64,000 nucleotides of DNA from Boswellia sacra (taxonomy: Eukaryota > Streptophyta > Magnoliopsida > Sapindales > Burseraceae): positions 1-64,000 of the forward strand of contig SNVD02000244.1 in assembly GCA_013180625.2 (NCBI GenBank), in the 5' to 3' direction. Position numbers and translations under genes: made by a program. This document shows, in pieces, positions 21,142-32,260 of the stretch (its first letter is position 1; each line of letters starts with the position of its first letter). The notes under the pieces were generated by a model. It did not search any database. It was not told the origin of the DNA and saw only the letters and a list, made by a program, of their open reading frames with translations.

Positions 21142-21230
21142 GTCTATGTAACTCTCTAACTATGTGTGAAAAAGAGAACAAGACATGTGGTATTTATGGA
21201 GTGCAAAAAGTTATGCTAATGATGATATCT
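21142..21230 (-). promoter_or_regulatory. Putative promoter and leader of the captured LOG gene
   Basis: On the minus strand a CCATAAATA box (21191-21199) lies about 50 bases upstream of the LOG ATG, followed by a pyrimidine-rich leader. The box is kept in Athila-2 (about 42953-42961). No promoter test is possible from sequence alone. Confidence 0.45.
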
Positions 21231-21521
21231 ATCTAGGTATCTCGATTGTTTGTTGAAAAAGTTGACAATAATGCACAAAAATTCAAAAGATGATGAAATA
21301 AGACACCATAAGTCAAACAAAAGATACAAATTAAAAAATGACAGCTATGAGGTATTAAAATTCAAAAATGATGGCACGCATGCTTATGAACAAGTAGTTG
21401 TGACTGTGGCTCACATCTTCCTCTGGTTTTACGTCCAGAAACGGCTTAAACACCTTCTATGAGTTGGGGATATGCTTCCCATCCAGTTTTCTTATAAACT
21501 GGCAAACAGGGTTGTTTTGAG

Positions 21522-22052
21522 TCAGATTCCTAAGACTATAGCGTTCCTGCTCATCTCGGAATTGTGTCCACAAATTAAAATTTCACGCTGCACAAGTCCA
21601 CAAGAATGCGTCTCAAGAGTCGTTCGGATATCATCCAAAGACTCCTTACTCAGTCCATTCTTGATGAACTGTAGTTTATCCTCTCGATTGTTAGACAAAT
21701 ATCCCAAGGAGCGGCAACGCTGGTTACAAGTCCATCTTGCACATCTGGGACAAACTTGTAACCTTTTCGCTCTTCGCTTTTTGGCATAAGAGCTTTTCCC
21801 CAAACCTGGCATATGGGAAACAAGATTATCTGAAAACTCACAAGAGAATCGAACCTTGGCTTCAATTAACCATCTTAAATCAGCAGGAATACCCTTATGC
21901 ATCAACAACCTTAGTCTTTCTGTATGAGCTTTATAAATTTTAAGCAAATCATTTTGAGGAAGAGAGGAAAAATGTTTATGCAATTTTGAGAGAATGGTAT
22001 CCATGTGAAGAAAATGAGAGAGAAGAAAAGAAAATGGATGCAAGGTGAGCAA
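21522..22052 (-). CDS. Unrecognised Cys-rich, basic ORF of Athila-1
   Basis: A 176-residue frame between integrase and LOG, in sense with the element. I do not recognise the family. The likely start is the inner Met (22002-22004, MDTILSKLH), because homology with the Athila-2 copy is continuous from there; the 16 residues before it are hydrophobic. The middle is basic (SYAKKRRAKRLQ) and is followed by CPRCARWTCNQRCRSLG, a possible C-x2-C-x4-C-x3-C metal site, then a charged C-terminus. The Athila-2 homologue (43422-43832) keeps the region with CKCARWTCNQRC. Conservation in two insertions suggests an element-borne protein, perhaps nucleic-acid binding; that function is inference. Confidence 0.6.
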   Translation of the reverse strand: MLTLHPFSFLLSHFLHMDTILSKLHKHFSSLPQNDLLKIYKAHTERLRLLMHKGIPADLRWLIEAKVRFSCEFSDNLVSHMPGLGKSSYAKKRRAKRLQVCPRCARWTCNQRCRSLGYLSNNREDKLQFIKNGLSKESLDDIRTTLETHSCGLVQREILICGHNSEMSRNAIVLGI

Positions 22053-23290
22053 CAGTTTTTAGGGAACTGAAAAACCGACTTTAATAGTCACGAAGTACCG
22101 TATCCGCCACTTGACCGGGAAAAATCAATCTTTAAAGAGGATCGACTAAAGCAATGGACTCTTCATTTTGGTCAAAATTTTCAAAGAATGGTTTTAACCG
22201 TTGGCCATTAACTTTAAACACATTACCATTCTTTGGGTTCTCAATTTCAACTGCTCCATGAGGGAAAACATTTTTAACAATGAAAGGCCCAGTCCAACGA
22301 GACCGAAGTTTACCAGGAAATAAATGCAATCTTGAATCATACAAAAGAACTTTTTGTGAAGGTTCAAAATATTTTCTAACAATGGATTTGTCATGAAAAA
22401 CCTTTATTTTTTCTTTATAGATTTTAGAATTTTCATAAGCCTCATTCCTGATTTCTTCAAGTTCACTCAGTTGGAGTTTACGTAATTTGCAAGAATTATT
22501 CAAATTTGTATTGAATATTTTAATGGCCCAATAAGCTTTATGCTCAATTTCCACAGGCAAGTGACAAGGTTTTTCATAAACTAATCTATAAGGAGACATT
22601 CCTAATGATGTTTTGAAAGCTGTTCGGTAAGCCCAAAGTGCATCATTAAGCTTAAAGACCAATATTTACGATTTGGGTTAACCGTTTTTTCTAAGATCTG
22701 TTTTATCTCCCTATTAGCTAATTCAACTTGTCCACTTGTTTGTGGGTGATAAGGTGTAGAAATTTTATGGTTTATTCCATATTTCTTCATTAAAGTTTCA
22801 AATAGTTTGTTACAAAAATGTGTACCCCCATCACTAATAATGGCTCGAGGAATTCCAAATCTACACAAGATATTCTCTTTCAAGAATTTGATAACTGTTT
22901 TGTGATCATTGTTTTCGACATGGAATTGCCTTGACCCATTTTGAAATATAGTCTATTACAACAAGAATGTACACAAAACCAAATGACGGTGTAAGGGTCC
23001 CATATCAATTACCCCCAACAGTCACGATTTCCCACAGAATGGGGATTCAACGCGTCATGTTTCTTTTTGAAATAGATCCCAATTTTTGACATTTTCACTA
23101 CGTTTTGCAAAATACATGTGCATCTTTAAATAAGGTGGGCCAATAAAATCCACATTGTAAGATCTTAGCAGCTGTTTTTCTAGATGAAAAATGTCCTCCA
23201 CATGCTTCAGAATGACAAAAGTTAATGACACTACTTACCTCATGTCGGGTATGCATCTTCTCATTATTTGGTCCGGACAATATTTGAACA
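22053..23290 (-). pseudogene. pol: Athila-1 integrase, broken
   Basis: The zinc-binding N-terminus appears near 23280-23100 (HTRHEV, FCHSEACGGHFSSRKTA). The catalytic core has [11 protein letters not shown] (Asp, about 22840) and [18 protein letters not shown] (Glu, about 22740-22760). The C-terminus in frame 22662-22132 has [23 protein letters not shown] and NGQRLKPFF, typical of Athila. It ends at 22132. Frameshifts near 23100, 22900 and 22640 prevent a complete protein. Confidence 0.88.
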
Positions 23291-24251
23291 GATATGGGTC
23301 ATCCCAGTAAAAATTTTTCACCTCGGTTAAAAATTTTCTTTTGTCTTGAGCATTCCAATGAGGTGGCATTTTCCCTGTCGCAAGAAAATTTACAATGTTA
23401 GCAAACCAAGGTACAGTAGCAACGAAAAATAAAAATTCATCAGGAAAAGAATCATTGATAGGTGAAGTTTCAATTAATGTCTTTGTCATTAGTCTTGAAA
23501 GATGATCAGCAACGACATTTTCGGCTCCTTTCTTATCCTTTATTGTGATGCTAAATTCTTGGAGCAATAAGATCCACCTTATCAATCTAGGTTTTGCATC
23601 CTGTTTAGTCATTAAATATCTCACAGCTTATTGCTCGCATGTGAGGGATGAAGAAATTACCACCAGATATGTCTGATTCTCCCCAAGATATGCATATTTC
23701 AGTCCTTCAGGTAAGGGCTTCAATTCTAGCTTGGGAGCTTCATCTTCCTTGCTTTCATTCATTTGCCCCAATTCTTCAAATCTTGATTTTGAGCCTTTTT
23801 CCATCACCTGTGCATAATCCAATAAAGAGCATATATCAGAAAGATCAGACTCTAGTTCCATGCCTGATTCTAATGAATTCATTAGAGAAGTTTCCAAAGG
23901 GTCAGAAGAACTCCCTTTTTGGATGTGATCTTCCACAATAGATTCAATTACATTGGCTTCATCAACTTCATCTTCTTCTTCATTTGGTTGTTTGCACATA
24001 TTAAAAACATTAAATTCTAAAGTCATGTTCCCAAATGATAGCTTCATGACTCCATTCCTGCAATTAATCAAAGCATTAGAAGTATCTAGAAATGGACGCC
24101 CTAAAATAACAGGAATTGAATTGCTTACTTCCACTGGTTGTGTGTCCAAGACGATAAAATCCACTGGGTAAATGAATTTATCGACTTGAACTAACACATC
24201 TTCTACTAATTCTCCTTCTTGGACTTTAATTGGATCTATCACGACCAACAA
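23291..24251 (-). pseudogene. pol: Athila-1 protease remnant joined to RNase H end; RT deleted
   Basis: Frame 24251-23628 matches the protease and linker (VLVQVDKFIYPVDFIVLD, NSIPVILGRPFL, LKPLPEGLKYAYLG) and stops at SSLTCEQ. In Athila-2 this point leads into RT. Here it jumps directly to the end of RNase H (KPRLIRWILLLQEF, GAENVVADHLSRL; frame 23624-23235). Comparison with 45355-46645 in Athila-2 puts the deletion at about 1.3 kb. The junction at 23620-23640 has little extra sequence. Confidence 0.85.
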
Positions 24252-24915
24252 GCAAAAGAGTCCACAAAGTTGGTTTTAACTCTCACCTAGATGTTTTTTT
24301 TTTTTGTTTTTGAGTTTTTGAAAACCCGAGTATTAAGCAAATTCACACTTAGCACGACCAAGATCAAGTAAAGCTTGTTTCAATTTTATGGTCTCCAATA
24401 ACACGAAATTGTAGGATTAACCTGGATCCTTATATTTCACTGTATTATTATTTTGAAGAATAGCACTTACTTGCTCGGCTAGAAAGGCCTTCTTTTTCAC
24501 ATTAGTTTCCTTTTACAGTGCCAAGTCGTTTCAAAAATTGCATAAGAGGTACTGTTTTGATCCAACTCGAAGCAGGGAATGTTGATCTTTAACCGTTTAA
24601 AAAATTTTCAAAGATTTCAAAATTGTGAGTTGGCTTCTTTTGTGTGGCTAATGCTTGAGGAAATGGAGGCACAGATGAGGATATGGTTTCCTTCGCTAGG
24701 TGTTGGTTTGAACCTCTTCCTGCCCTTTAGAGATCAATTCTTCTTCTTTCTCACAAGGGTCAGGAATGTGTTTTTCAACAATTTTACCATTGCGAAGGGT
24801 CATGAATGACTTGGCTTGGTCAAATTAATGGTTACTTGAACTTCCTGCATTTGAGTTAGATTGATCTTTGGGGTTTTGCAATGTTTGAGAAGGAAATTTT
24901 CCCTTCTCTTGGATG
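24252..24915 (-). pseudogene. Athila-1 gag-protease linker, degraded
   Basis: Shifted frames resemble the Athila-2 linker (PFPQALATQKKPTHN near 24640, VSAILQNNNTVKYKDPG near 24430, QALLDLG near 24370). The protease active-site region that normally follows LLDLG is replaced by unrelated residues and a T-run (24294-24304). Confidence 0.65.
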
Positions 24916-26171
24916 CTAAATGTAGATGCAAATTTTTGCAAGAGTTTCTGACAAATTTGCTAATGTTTGAGCAGTTTGGCTATTGAAAGTCTCTTGCTTT
25001 GTAATGAATGAATGCAATGTTTCTTGAAGGTCATTCCTAGGAGGAGGAGCATATGCATGATCATGAGACTTTTGAAAATTTTGTTGTGCTTGAAAAGGGA
25101 CTTGTGAAGATTGTGCATGATTGTCATTTTTCCAGCTAAAATTTGGATGATTTCTCCAACCAGGATTGTAGGTTTGTAAATATGGATTGTGATTTGGCCT
25201 TTTGAAAGTGTTCAAGGCATTGGCTTCTTCATGGAGACATTCCTAAAGGCAGGCAAATTTGGGCAATCATCAGTAGAATGGTCATTGTCATCACAAATGT
25301 TACAGACATTTTCTTGAATAGATTTCAATTGACCACTCTTTTTCATCTCTAAAGCCTCGACTTTTCTAGCTAGGGATGCATATTTTGCTTGAAGGTCATG
25401 GTCTTCCCTAAGGTTGTAAATACCTCTATTGGATGTCGAGGTTTGGGCCTTGCTTGGTACCTCATAGGTGCCAGCAGTGTCCCAATTTTGTGTCTTTTCT
25501 GCTAAGGAATCTAGGAAGTCAAGTGCTTCCTCAGGGTCTTTTTCTTTAAATTCTCCTCTACACATTAATTCTACTAGTTACCTATCTTGAGGTGTTAACC
25601 CTTCATAGAAGTGTGCAACTATTCTCCAAGTTTTGAAACCATGGTGAGGACAGGTATTAAGTAGTTCCTTATATCTATCCCAACATTGGTAAAGGGTTTC
25701 CCCTTGTTTCTGAGAGAAATCAGAAATTTGTCTTTTAAGAGAATTTGTTCTATGGGTAGGGAAAATTTTTTTCAAAAATTGTTGTTTCATCTCATTCCAT
25801 GAACTAATGGAATTCTACCTCAAATTCTGTAGCCATGTTCTAGCTTTATCTTTTAAAGAAAAAGAAAAAAGCTTTAATCTAATGGTGTTTATGCTACAAT
25901 TTGGGTTAGTGTAGGAGCTACATACCTCTTCAAAGAGTTTTAAGTGCGAATATGGGTTCTCCATGTCAAGGCCATGAAAATTGGGTAGAAGTCGAACAAA
26001 ACTTGATTTGAAATTGAAATGGATTGAATCTGGAGGAGAAACTACACAAGATGGTGCACTAGTCCTTACCGGATTCATGTAGTTTCCGAGGGTTCTTCGT
26101 TGGTTTTGATCATTTTGTTGCGAACGGTTGTCCCCTTCATTCGTGAATATTTCCTCATGATTGTTGGCCAT
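24916..26171 (-). pseudogene. gag: Athila-1 gag, nearly intact
   Basis: It starts at ATG 26171 (MANNHEEIF). It has the retrotransposon gag capsid region (FHGLDMENPYSHLKLFEEVC, LFSFSLKDKARTWL, about 26000-25820; DFSQKQGETLYQCWDRYKEL, about 25730-25660; VAHFYEGL). Then a zinc-knuckle-like CNICDDNDHSTDDCP (about 25310-25266) and NPYLQTYNPGWRNHPNFSW (about 25180-25125) follow. Only two stops and one frame shift interrupt it, far fewer than in Athila-2. Confidence 0.86.
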
Positions 26172-26343
26172 GTTTTCTAAGGAAGATGATGTTTTTCTAA
26201 CAAGTCTACCACTAGATGTTCATGACCAAATTTTCTTGCAAGAAAGAGAGCAGAAAAGAGAGGAAAAGATGAACACACAATAAAAATTTAGATCTAAGAT
26301 GAGAAAAGAGAACACTTACAATTTTGCACGCCAATTTTTACCT
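26172..26343 (-). other. Athila-1 leader between primer site and gag
   Basis: Untranslated leader, A/G-rich on the minus strand; nothing else seen. Confidence 0.55.
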
Positions 26344-26361
26344 TCCCCGACAACGGCGCCA
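26344..26361 (-). other. Primer binding site, tRNA-Asp type (Athila)
   Basis: On the minus strand: TGGCGCCGTTGTCGGGGA. It differs by one base from the usual Athila tRNA-Asp site and lies six bases from the LTR end. Confidence 0.87.
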
Positions 26362-26367
26362 AAAACT

Positions 26368-27895
26368 TGACACATCTGAAAAAGGATTGTCTCCCAAGTA
26401 TAGGAGTGTCGAAGTAATAATCCCGGTGAGAACGAGGTCGATCCACGAGGAAGGGGATTTTAGCGTTACAAATTATAAGATAAGCAAATATGATATGAAT
26501 AATTCAAAGAAATAACAAGATAATATCAATAAATATGTAAGATGATAGGCGGTATTACTGACCATTCAAATATAAAACAAAATGTAAGAGGAGGTAAAAC
26601 CATCCATGGAAATAGGTGGTAAACCAACCATAGTAAATTAAAGAACAATTTCATAAGGTGGTAGAACCTACCATAGTAAATAAAATAAAAAGTTCATAAA
26701 CAATAGAATAATTAAAATACACGAGGAATTAACACAATAACAATGAAGGCTAAGGTTAGGGGATCCGCCCTTGATATTTCAAATAAGGATAGTTAACCCA
26801 TTTTAGTTATATGAATTATATTTGTTTCATTACCAATATTTATACCACTTCTTGTAAATGGGTTCAAGCATCCAATGTGCCAATCAGTATATGTCTACAA
26901 CAAATCAAGGTTCCTAACTAGATTCATGTCGGTAAGAAAGAACCATACGACATCTAGAAAGGATCCAAGCATTTTATGTGCCAAGGATTGTCGACAATAG
27001 ATCAAGACCTCCACTTTACGAGTGGTGTCAAGATTGATTAAGAAATTAAATATAAATCATATTAAATAAACAATTATAAGATTAAGATTATTAAGCACAT
27101 ATTAAGGGTTAGAGAATCCTTATTCTCATATCAAGGGTTTCACCCTTTCACCTTAGCAAAAGAGAAATTAGAAGAACATTACAATAGAAAGAAAATAAAA
27201 TGTAAGAAAAAGGAAATTCATTAATAACATAAACACACAAAACACAATACAAGATCCTAGCCAAAGCCAAAATGTTCCAGCCAAGGCCAAGATGCCCTAA
27301 TGGGTCACAAGGCACCTCTATTTATAGATACATCCAGGGGCAAACTTGTCAAATTACAAGGGCATAATTGTCAAATATTAGTTATAAATATCTTTGACAA
27401 TTGGGATCATTAGGCACCAACTTTGACCATCAATTTTGACATCAAAATGTTGTGAATTTTAATCACATGTCTTCATGAAAGTTGTAGATATTTCTCTCAG
27501 CTTTCTAGAACATATTGATTTGCACAATTTTGATACATATTTTGAGAGATACGGTCCAAATACTGAGGCCTGGTCAGATTAGGCCGAGACTGTAGATGGG
27601 TTCATTTCAAGCCCAATTTTGGTCCACTAAGAGCCCGAATTTGATCATGCTTCGAAAATGAAATCTTGTAGACAATTGAATCAGCTTTCCAAAACATTAA
27701 GAATTGCACCATTCTGATCTATAAATAGAGAGTTATGCCCATTTTACCGAACCTATAACAAAACCAAAATTAAGAGGAATTAATTCCAAAGATGCAAATG
27801 CTACAAATATGCTTAAGTTGAGGAATTTAATGACACTATTAATGCAATATGATGAACTAAACTCTTATTAAACATGCATATTTAAGTGTTCATCA
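26368..27895 (-). repeat. Right (5') LTR of Athila-1
   Basis: TGACACATCTGAAAAAGG to AAGTGTTCATCA on the plus strand; about 97% identical to 17643-19170 by hand. The minus-strand TATA (CTATAAATAGAG) is at 27316-27327 and should drive the element. Confidence 0.93.
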
Positions 27896-28712
27896 ACCAT
27901 CGGTTTTGATGACTGATTAAGTTGACTTGGCCATGGAGCCAGAGGTATCGGTCTACATGATCAAGTTTCACTTGAGTACCATCGAGTTCCCATTGACGTC
28001 GACTCCATATATTGAATGGGCTTGAGCTACCCCATTGTCTACTGGGCCCGATTGTTCTGTTGATGACACTTCTCATCCTCTAGTGGTGTCTAATCGCTCA
28101 AGTAGTTCTTTTGTTCGTTGTGGGAAGAGATCGAGATTCTTTTCTTCAGGTACATGCACTTCGGCTTTTTTTTCTATAGCGGCTTAGCAGCCACCGCCTC
28201 TTCCAGCTTCTTTAGCTGCCTTGACTGTTTCAGTCAATCATGTGATCGGTAATCTTCAGGCTTATCCTAGTAACGTCTTTTATATGTGGGATGATAATGG
28301 GTTGATCCATAGTCATGTGATTATCGAGGATCTGAACATGCCCATTCCTTTTGTTCCATAGGACATAACTTTGGTAAGTTTCCTGACTGTTCTTCTCAAA
28401 TTCTCTGTCATTAATCACTAATAGGAGTGCAATGAAATGCAGGTGCCACAATCTTCCATGAAGCGGGTTTTTCTTATGCAGGCCGCTTCGCACGGATATG
28501 TCTTACAGATGTCTCACTAGGATCAAGTAAGGTGTCATTATATACTTTATGTATGCATGATTTCTATCTTAATAGTTCTTCTAACTATATGATTCCCTTG
28601 CTTGGTCAGACGGGTCGTCAAGAAGTTACTCGTCTACAACGTGAGGTGGAGCGTCTCTAGGCTCAGGTTGCTGCTTTCTATTTTGATATTAACAGTGATG
28701 GTGATGAGTGAG
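27896..28712 (+). pseudogene. Antisense PMD cargo gene of Tat-2, 3' exons
   Basis: Continuation of the gene broken by Athila-1. It has DLAMEPEVSVYMIKFHLST, then a Ser-rich stretch (about 28090-28140). An exon with VFYMWDDNGLIHSHVIIEDL follows (about 28268-28330). The last exon, LQREVERL then INSDGDE, ends at TGA 28710-28712. An AATAAA lies downstream at about 28791, consistent with its own poly(A) site. The order matches the Tat-1 copy (11598-12616). Several stops are present. Confidence 0.72.
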
Positions 28713-29235
28713 GACTGTCACCACCAGCTTTCATCAGGATTTTTCTTTGTTATTTTTACTTCCATGTATGAACTTTCATGATGTACAATCAAATAAATTT
28801 CAAAGATTTAGTGAAACTTCTTTATTTTGAATTTATTAAAATTTGTTTCTACATCATCATTCATTCAATTTTGAATAAAACTACAAAATCTGGAAATCCT
28901 GTACTCGAAATCATCCATTGATACGTATTCCAGAAGTCGAAGGATCACACAAGAGGAAGGCTTAATGGGCTGTTTAGCCCTAATGGCTGCTGGTCAGCCA
29001 TCAGATCGTCCGGTAGCTATTTGACAGTCAGGCAACTATCTTACAGTGGACTGGCTATCATGCAACAACCAACTGGTAGTAGATGGTTGACCGGCGATTC
29101 TCTGACAATTATTCCCTTTTTATATCTTTATTTGTGCACTATTTAAGTGTTGTTTCTTCCTGTTACTTCTCTGCACCTTTTCTCTCATTTATCATGATTT
29201 CTCCTTTACATTAGCATCTTTTCGTGTCATTCAAT
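28713..29235 (+). promoter_or_regulatory. Spacer: PMD 3' end, motif cluster and DUF7745 promoter
   Basis: 28713-28967 is AT-rich with AATAAA near 28791. 28970-29108 is a cluster of CCGGTAGCTATTTGACAGTC, TGGTTGACCGGCGATTC and similar words, related to those at 16033-16125 and in the LTRs (14085-14190, 39585-39690). A TTTATATC box follows at about 29117. The DUF7745 start is about 120 bases further on. Confidence 0.5.
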
Positions 29236-30731
29236 ATGTTTGAAGCTTTCCTCCAAATCCTCTAGCCTTTTCTAAGACCTTTGAGGGATGAGGACTAAAA
29301 ATGACTCGAGTCTGTCAGCCTCTATCATCTGAAGTTCATTCGTCACGTCAAGCTTGACATCCCTTTTCTAAGGGACTATATAACCTTTTGGGATTCTCAT
29401 GATCATGTCTTCCACTTTAATAGGTAGGAGCTTTGCCTTCTATATGAGGAACTCTCAACCATACTCGGTCATCGCTCATCCAATTCTGAGAGCCTTATTC
29501 TTCCCACTATCCAGGCACCGTTAGCTGTTGATTTTGCCCACTTCTTCGACTTTTTGATTTCTACCATGGACATTCACACTAGGGGTGGTAGCATGACATT
29601 ATCCTCCATTGTGCCTTTGCTCCGGATGATGTATAAGGCTTCGTTTGGTTGGCTTCACTTCTTCCAATTCTGCCTTCTTGCACAATTTCTACTAGTCTCG
29701 TCAGACAGTTTCGGAGATTCGCATCTTGTGGCCATCATTCCTTAGATGGGTTTTGGCTTCACAATAGTTCCTTTGATTTTGGTTGGGACATTGATTTGGG
29801 TGGATCGTGTCAAAGATTCGGTGGTAAACTCCTATTTCTTCAGGTTTTTCTTGCATGATTCATCATTTTTTTTATGCTCTAACTTTTGCCTAAGCAGACA
29901 TTTTTTGGGTTTTCGATTGAGCGAGCTTACCCTAACTTTTGCCTGAGCCACCCTTTTTGGATTTTTGACTTAGTGAGATTCCCTAAACTTTTGTCTGAGT
30001 CACCTTTTTTGAGTTTTCAACTCAATGGTCTCTTCTTTTTTTCTGATGCCCTAATTTTTGCCTAAACTGCACTTTTTTTGGGTTTTCAACTTAGCGGGCT
30101 TGCCTTAATTTTTCCCTAAGTTGCCCTTTTTGGTTTTCCGCTTAGCAGGCTTTTTTTCCCTTACTTATCTTTCTTTGTTTCTTTTTCTCAGATTTGATTA
30201 CAAGAGCGATTGTCTGCTTTAGCACCGCTTGAAGGGGATATTTCTCGTTACAGCCCCCGGCTTCATACAAGAAGGAGACTTGAGACACGTTCTTCTTGGA
30301 TTGACTGGCTTCGAGTCATTTCTGATGCTCAAATTCCCTGGCATTGTCCATGGTAGAGGCTAGAGCATGTGACTATAAGGACATATATCGCATGTGTACC
30401 TTTAGCGGGTTTCACCCATAGTTCATTCTATAATCTTGCCAGGTTGCGTCGACAGTATGATCAAAAGCAAAGAATTGTAGATTCACCGAGTGCTTTCGGT
30501 CCTGGGAGACTATTTGCTTATTACTTAGAGCGAGTGAGAGACTCTTAGGCACATCACTCCATTGAGAGGAACCTATTCCATGATCCTGATTTCGAGATTG
30601 ATGATCGATACAAAGATTGGGTGACCTTTCAGGCTTCCATTCCTGATCTTGTTATTTGAGCCAGACAGTGTTGTGAGCGATACAGTGAGCCTATTTGTAG
30701 TCTATTGAAGAGACAAAGGCGACATTATTAG
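29236..30731 (+). pseudogene. Antisense DUF7745-like cargo gene of Tat-2, broken
   Basis: It starts at ATG 29236 (MFEAFLQIL). It has VKLDIPFLRDYITFWDSHDH (about 29342-29403), ELCLLYEELSTILG, and PLAVDFAHFFDFL. LLRMMYKASFGWLHFFQFCL follows (about 29617-29678). A probable intron (about 29825-30190) separates the C-terminal exon, which has HVTIRTYIACVPLAGFTHSS (about 30367-30425) and ends QRRHY at 30731. The FWDxxxHVFxF block is the basis for the DUF7745 assignment. It lies antisense to Tat-2 and tail-to-tail with integrase (ends 30941). Stops within the first exon show it is dead. Confidence 0.72.
29870..30165 (+). repeat. Tandem repeats inside the DUF7745 intron
   Basis: About five copies of a roughly 57-65 base unit built on CTAACTTTTGCCTGAGCCAC and TTTTTTGGGTTTTCGACTTAG. 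They occur only in the interval that separates the two coding parts. Confidence 0.65.
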
Positions 30732-30940
30732 TTCCTTGTTTAGATGTTAGATGTTTCCTTTCTGTTGTTACACAAAATAATAAGTCATTTCAAAAGGCAT
30801 ATCTGTTCCAAACAGTTTCATTTCATTAATATAAGTATAATCTTTGTTCTTCGAACAATATGTGCACAATGATATAACTCGTGTCATTAATCAGCCATTT
30901 CTTGTTTTCCGATTAATTATTTTTCCCCTCATACTTTTTT

Positions 30941-32260
30941 TTATATGTAATATTTCTTCAGCCTCTACATGTTGATGGGCTTAGTGAACTCATTTCCTTC
31001 CATATCTAATAAAATGACGGCTTCGTCGGACATGAGCTTCGTCACAACAGATGGACCCTCCTAGCTGGGTTTAAAATTCCCTCTTGGATAAAACACAACT
31101 GGTCTCACTTGCTTGAGGACCAACTTTCTTTTTTTGAACTTCCTTGCCCTTATTCTTTTGTTAAAGGCTCGAGCAACCCATTTTTGGAATAGCTGTATGT
31201 GATACCTGGCCTTCATTCTTTTCTCATCAATCAAGGCCAACTGTTCATATCTATTACGAATCCATTCCTCTTTAGGAACTTATACTTCAATCAGAACTCT
31301 TGCTAATTTCATTCCTATCTCAATTGGTAGGACCGCTTCTGAACCATATACGAACGAGAATGGCATCATGTTGGTCAAACTTCTGGGTGTCATTCTATAA
31401 CCCTATAACATAGACAACAACTTCTCTACCCAATCTTTATATGTTTGTGCCATATTGGCCAACATCTACTTGATGTTTTTATTAGCTGCGTCGACCGCCC
31501 CATTGGCTTGTGGCTGGTATGCAGACGACTTATGGTGTTCAATTTCGTACTTCTCAAAAAAAGCATTAATTTATGCCTAAAAGCGAACTCCATTGTCAGT
31601 CACTACATGGTGTGGTACCCCAAATCTGCATATGTTTTTCTTAATGAACTTTGCCATTTGCTTCTCCCCTGACTTAGTATAGGACTCAGCTTCTATCCAT
31701 TTGGTTAAGTAGTTGATCGCCACCACCACATATCGATGTCCATTAGAGGCCGACGACCTTATTTTGCCTATAATATCGATGCCCCATGTAGCAAAAGGCC
31801 ATAGTGTAGTTATCCTTTGTAGCTCCAAGGTTGGTTGATGGATCAAGTTTCCATTAATCTGGCACTAGTGACAATTCTTCACAAATTGGACATAGTTTGT
31901 CTTCGTAGTTAGCCAGTAAAATCCTTGCCTCATGATCTTATTTGCAAGCACTAGCCCATTCATGTGGCTTAAATGCACCATTATGGATTTCTTCCATAAT
32001 TCGCCTTACTTCTTTCTCATCCACACACATGAGTTACATCCCTTCCAGCATTTTCTTGCATATCATCTGCTGATGACAAGTAAATTGTTGGGCTAGCTTA
32101 CGTAACATAGCCCTATCCTTCTCGTTGGCCTGCTCGGGCAAACTCCTCTCTTCTAGATATTTCTTTAAGTTGTAGGACCATGGCTTCTTATCCACTTCGA
32201 TCTCTGTCATAAGGTTCCATATAACAAGGACCCCATGCTTGTATATCACTATTGGTCTCA
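30941..32260 (-). pseudogene. pol: Tat-2 integrase, broken
   Basis: The linker begins KKYLEERSLPEQANEKDRAM (about 32160-32100), then QFTCHQQMICKKMLEGM. The core frame 31846-31577 has LWPFATWGIDIIGKI (first Asp), VVAINYLTKWIEAESYTKSG and HHVVTDNGVRF (second Asp). The third acidic block is AYQPQANGAVDAANKNI, where Asp replaces the catalytic Glu (about 31490). The C-terminus KFKKRKLVLK and RLKKYYI ends at 30941. Besides stops, the Glu-to-Asp change would impair catalysis. Confidence 0.86.

Larger units (their letters stand above)
17643..27895 (-). mobile_element. Athila-1: young Athila-type element carrying a LOG gene
   Basis: LTRs are at 17643-19170 and 26368-27895. The duplication ACCAT is exact. 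The primer site is of the tRNA-Asp type (26344-26361) and a polypurine tract lies at 19171-19182. Transcription runs right to left. Order: gag, protease, fused remnant of RNase H, integrase, Cys-rich ORF, LOG gene, structured 3' region. The RT and most of RNase H are deleted at about 23630, so the copy is non-autonomous. The LTRs differ at about 40 of 1528 positions (about 2.6%, hand count), making it the youngest datable insertion here. The host site is the PMD gene of Tat-2. Confidence 0.93.

Noticed and set aside
16283..28712. A genuine host PMD gene interrupted by Athila-1
   Set aside because: It lies wholly inside Tat-2, antisense, with stops, and has a positional twin in Tat-1; it is transposon cargo.
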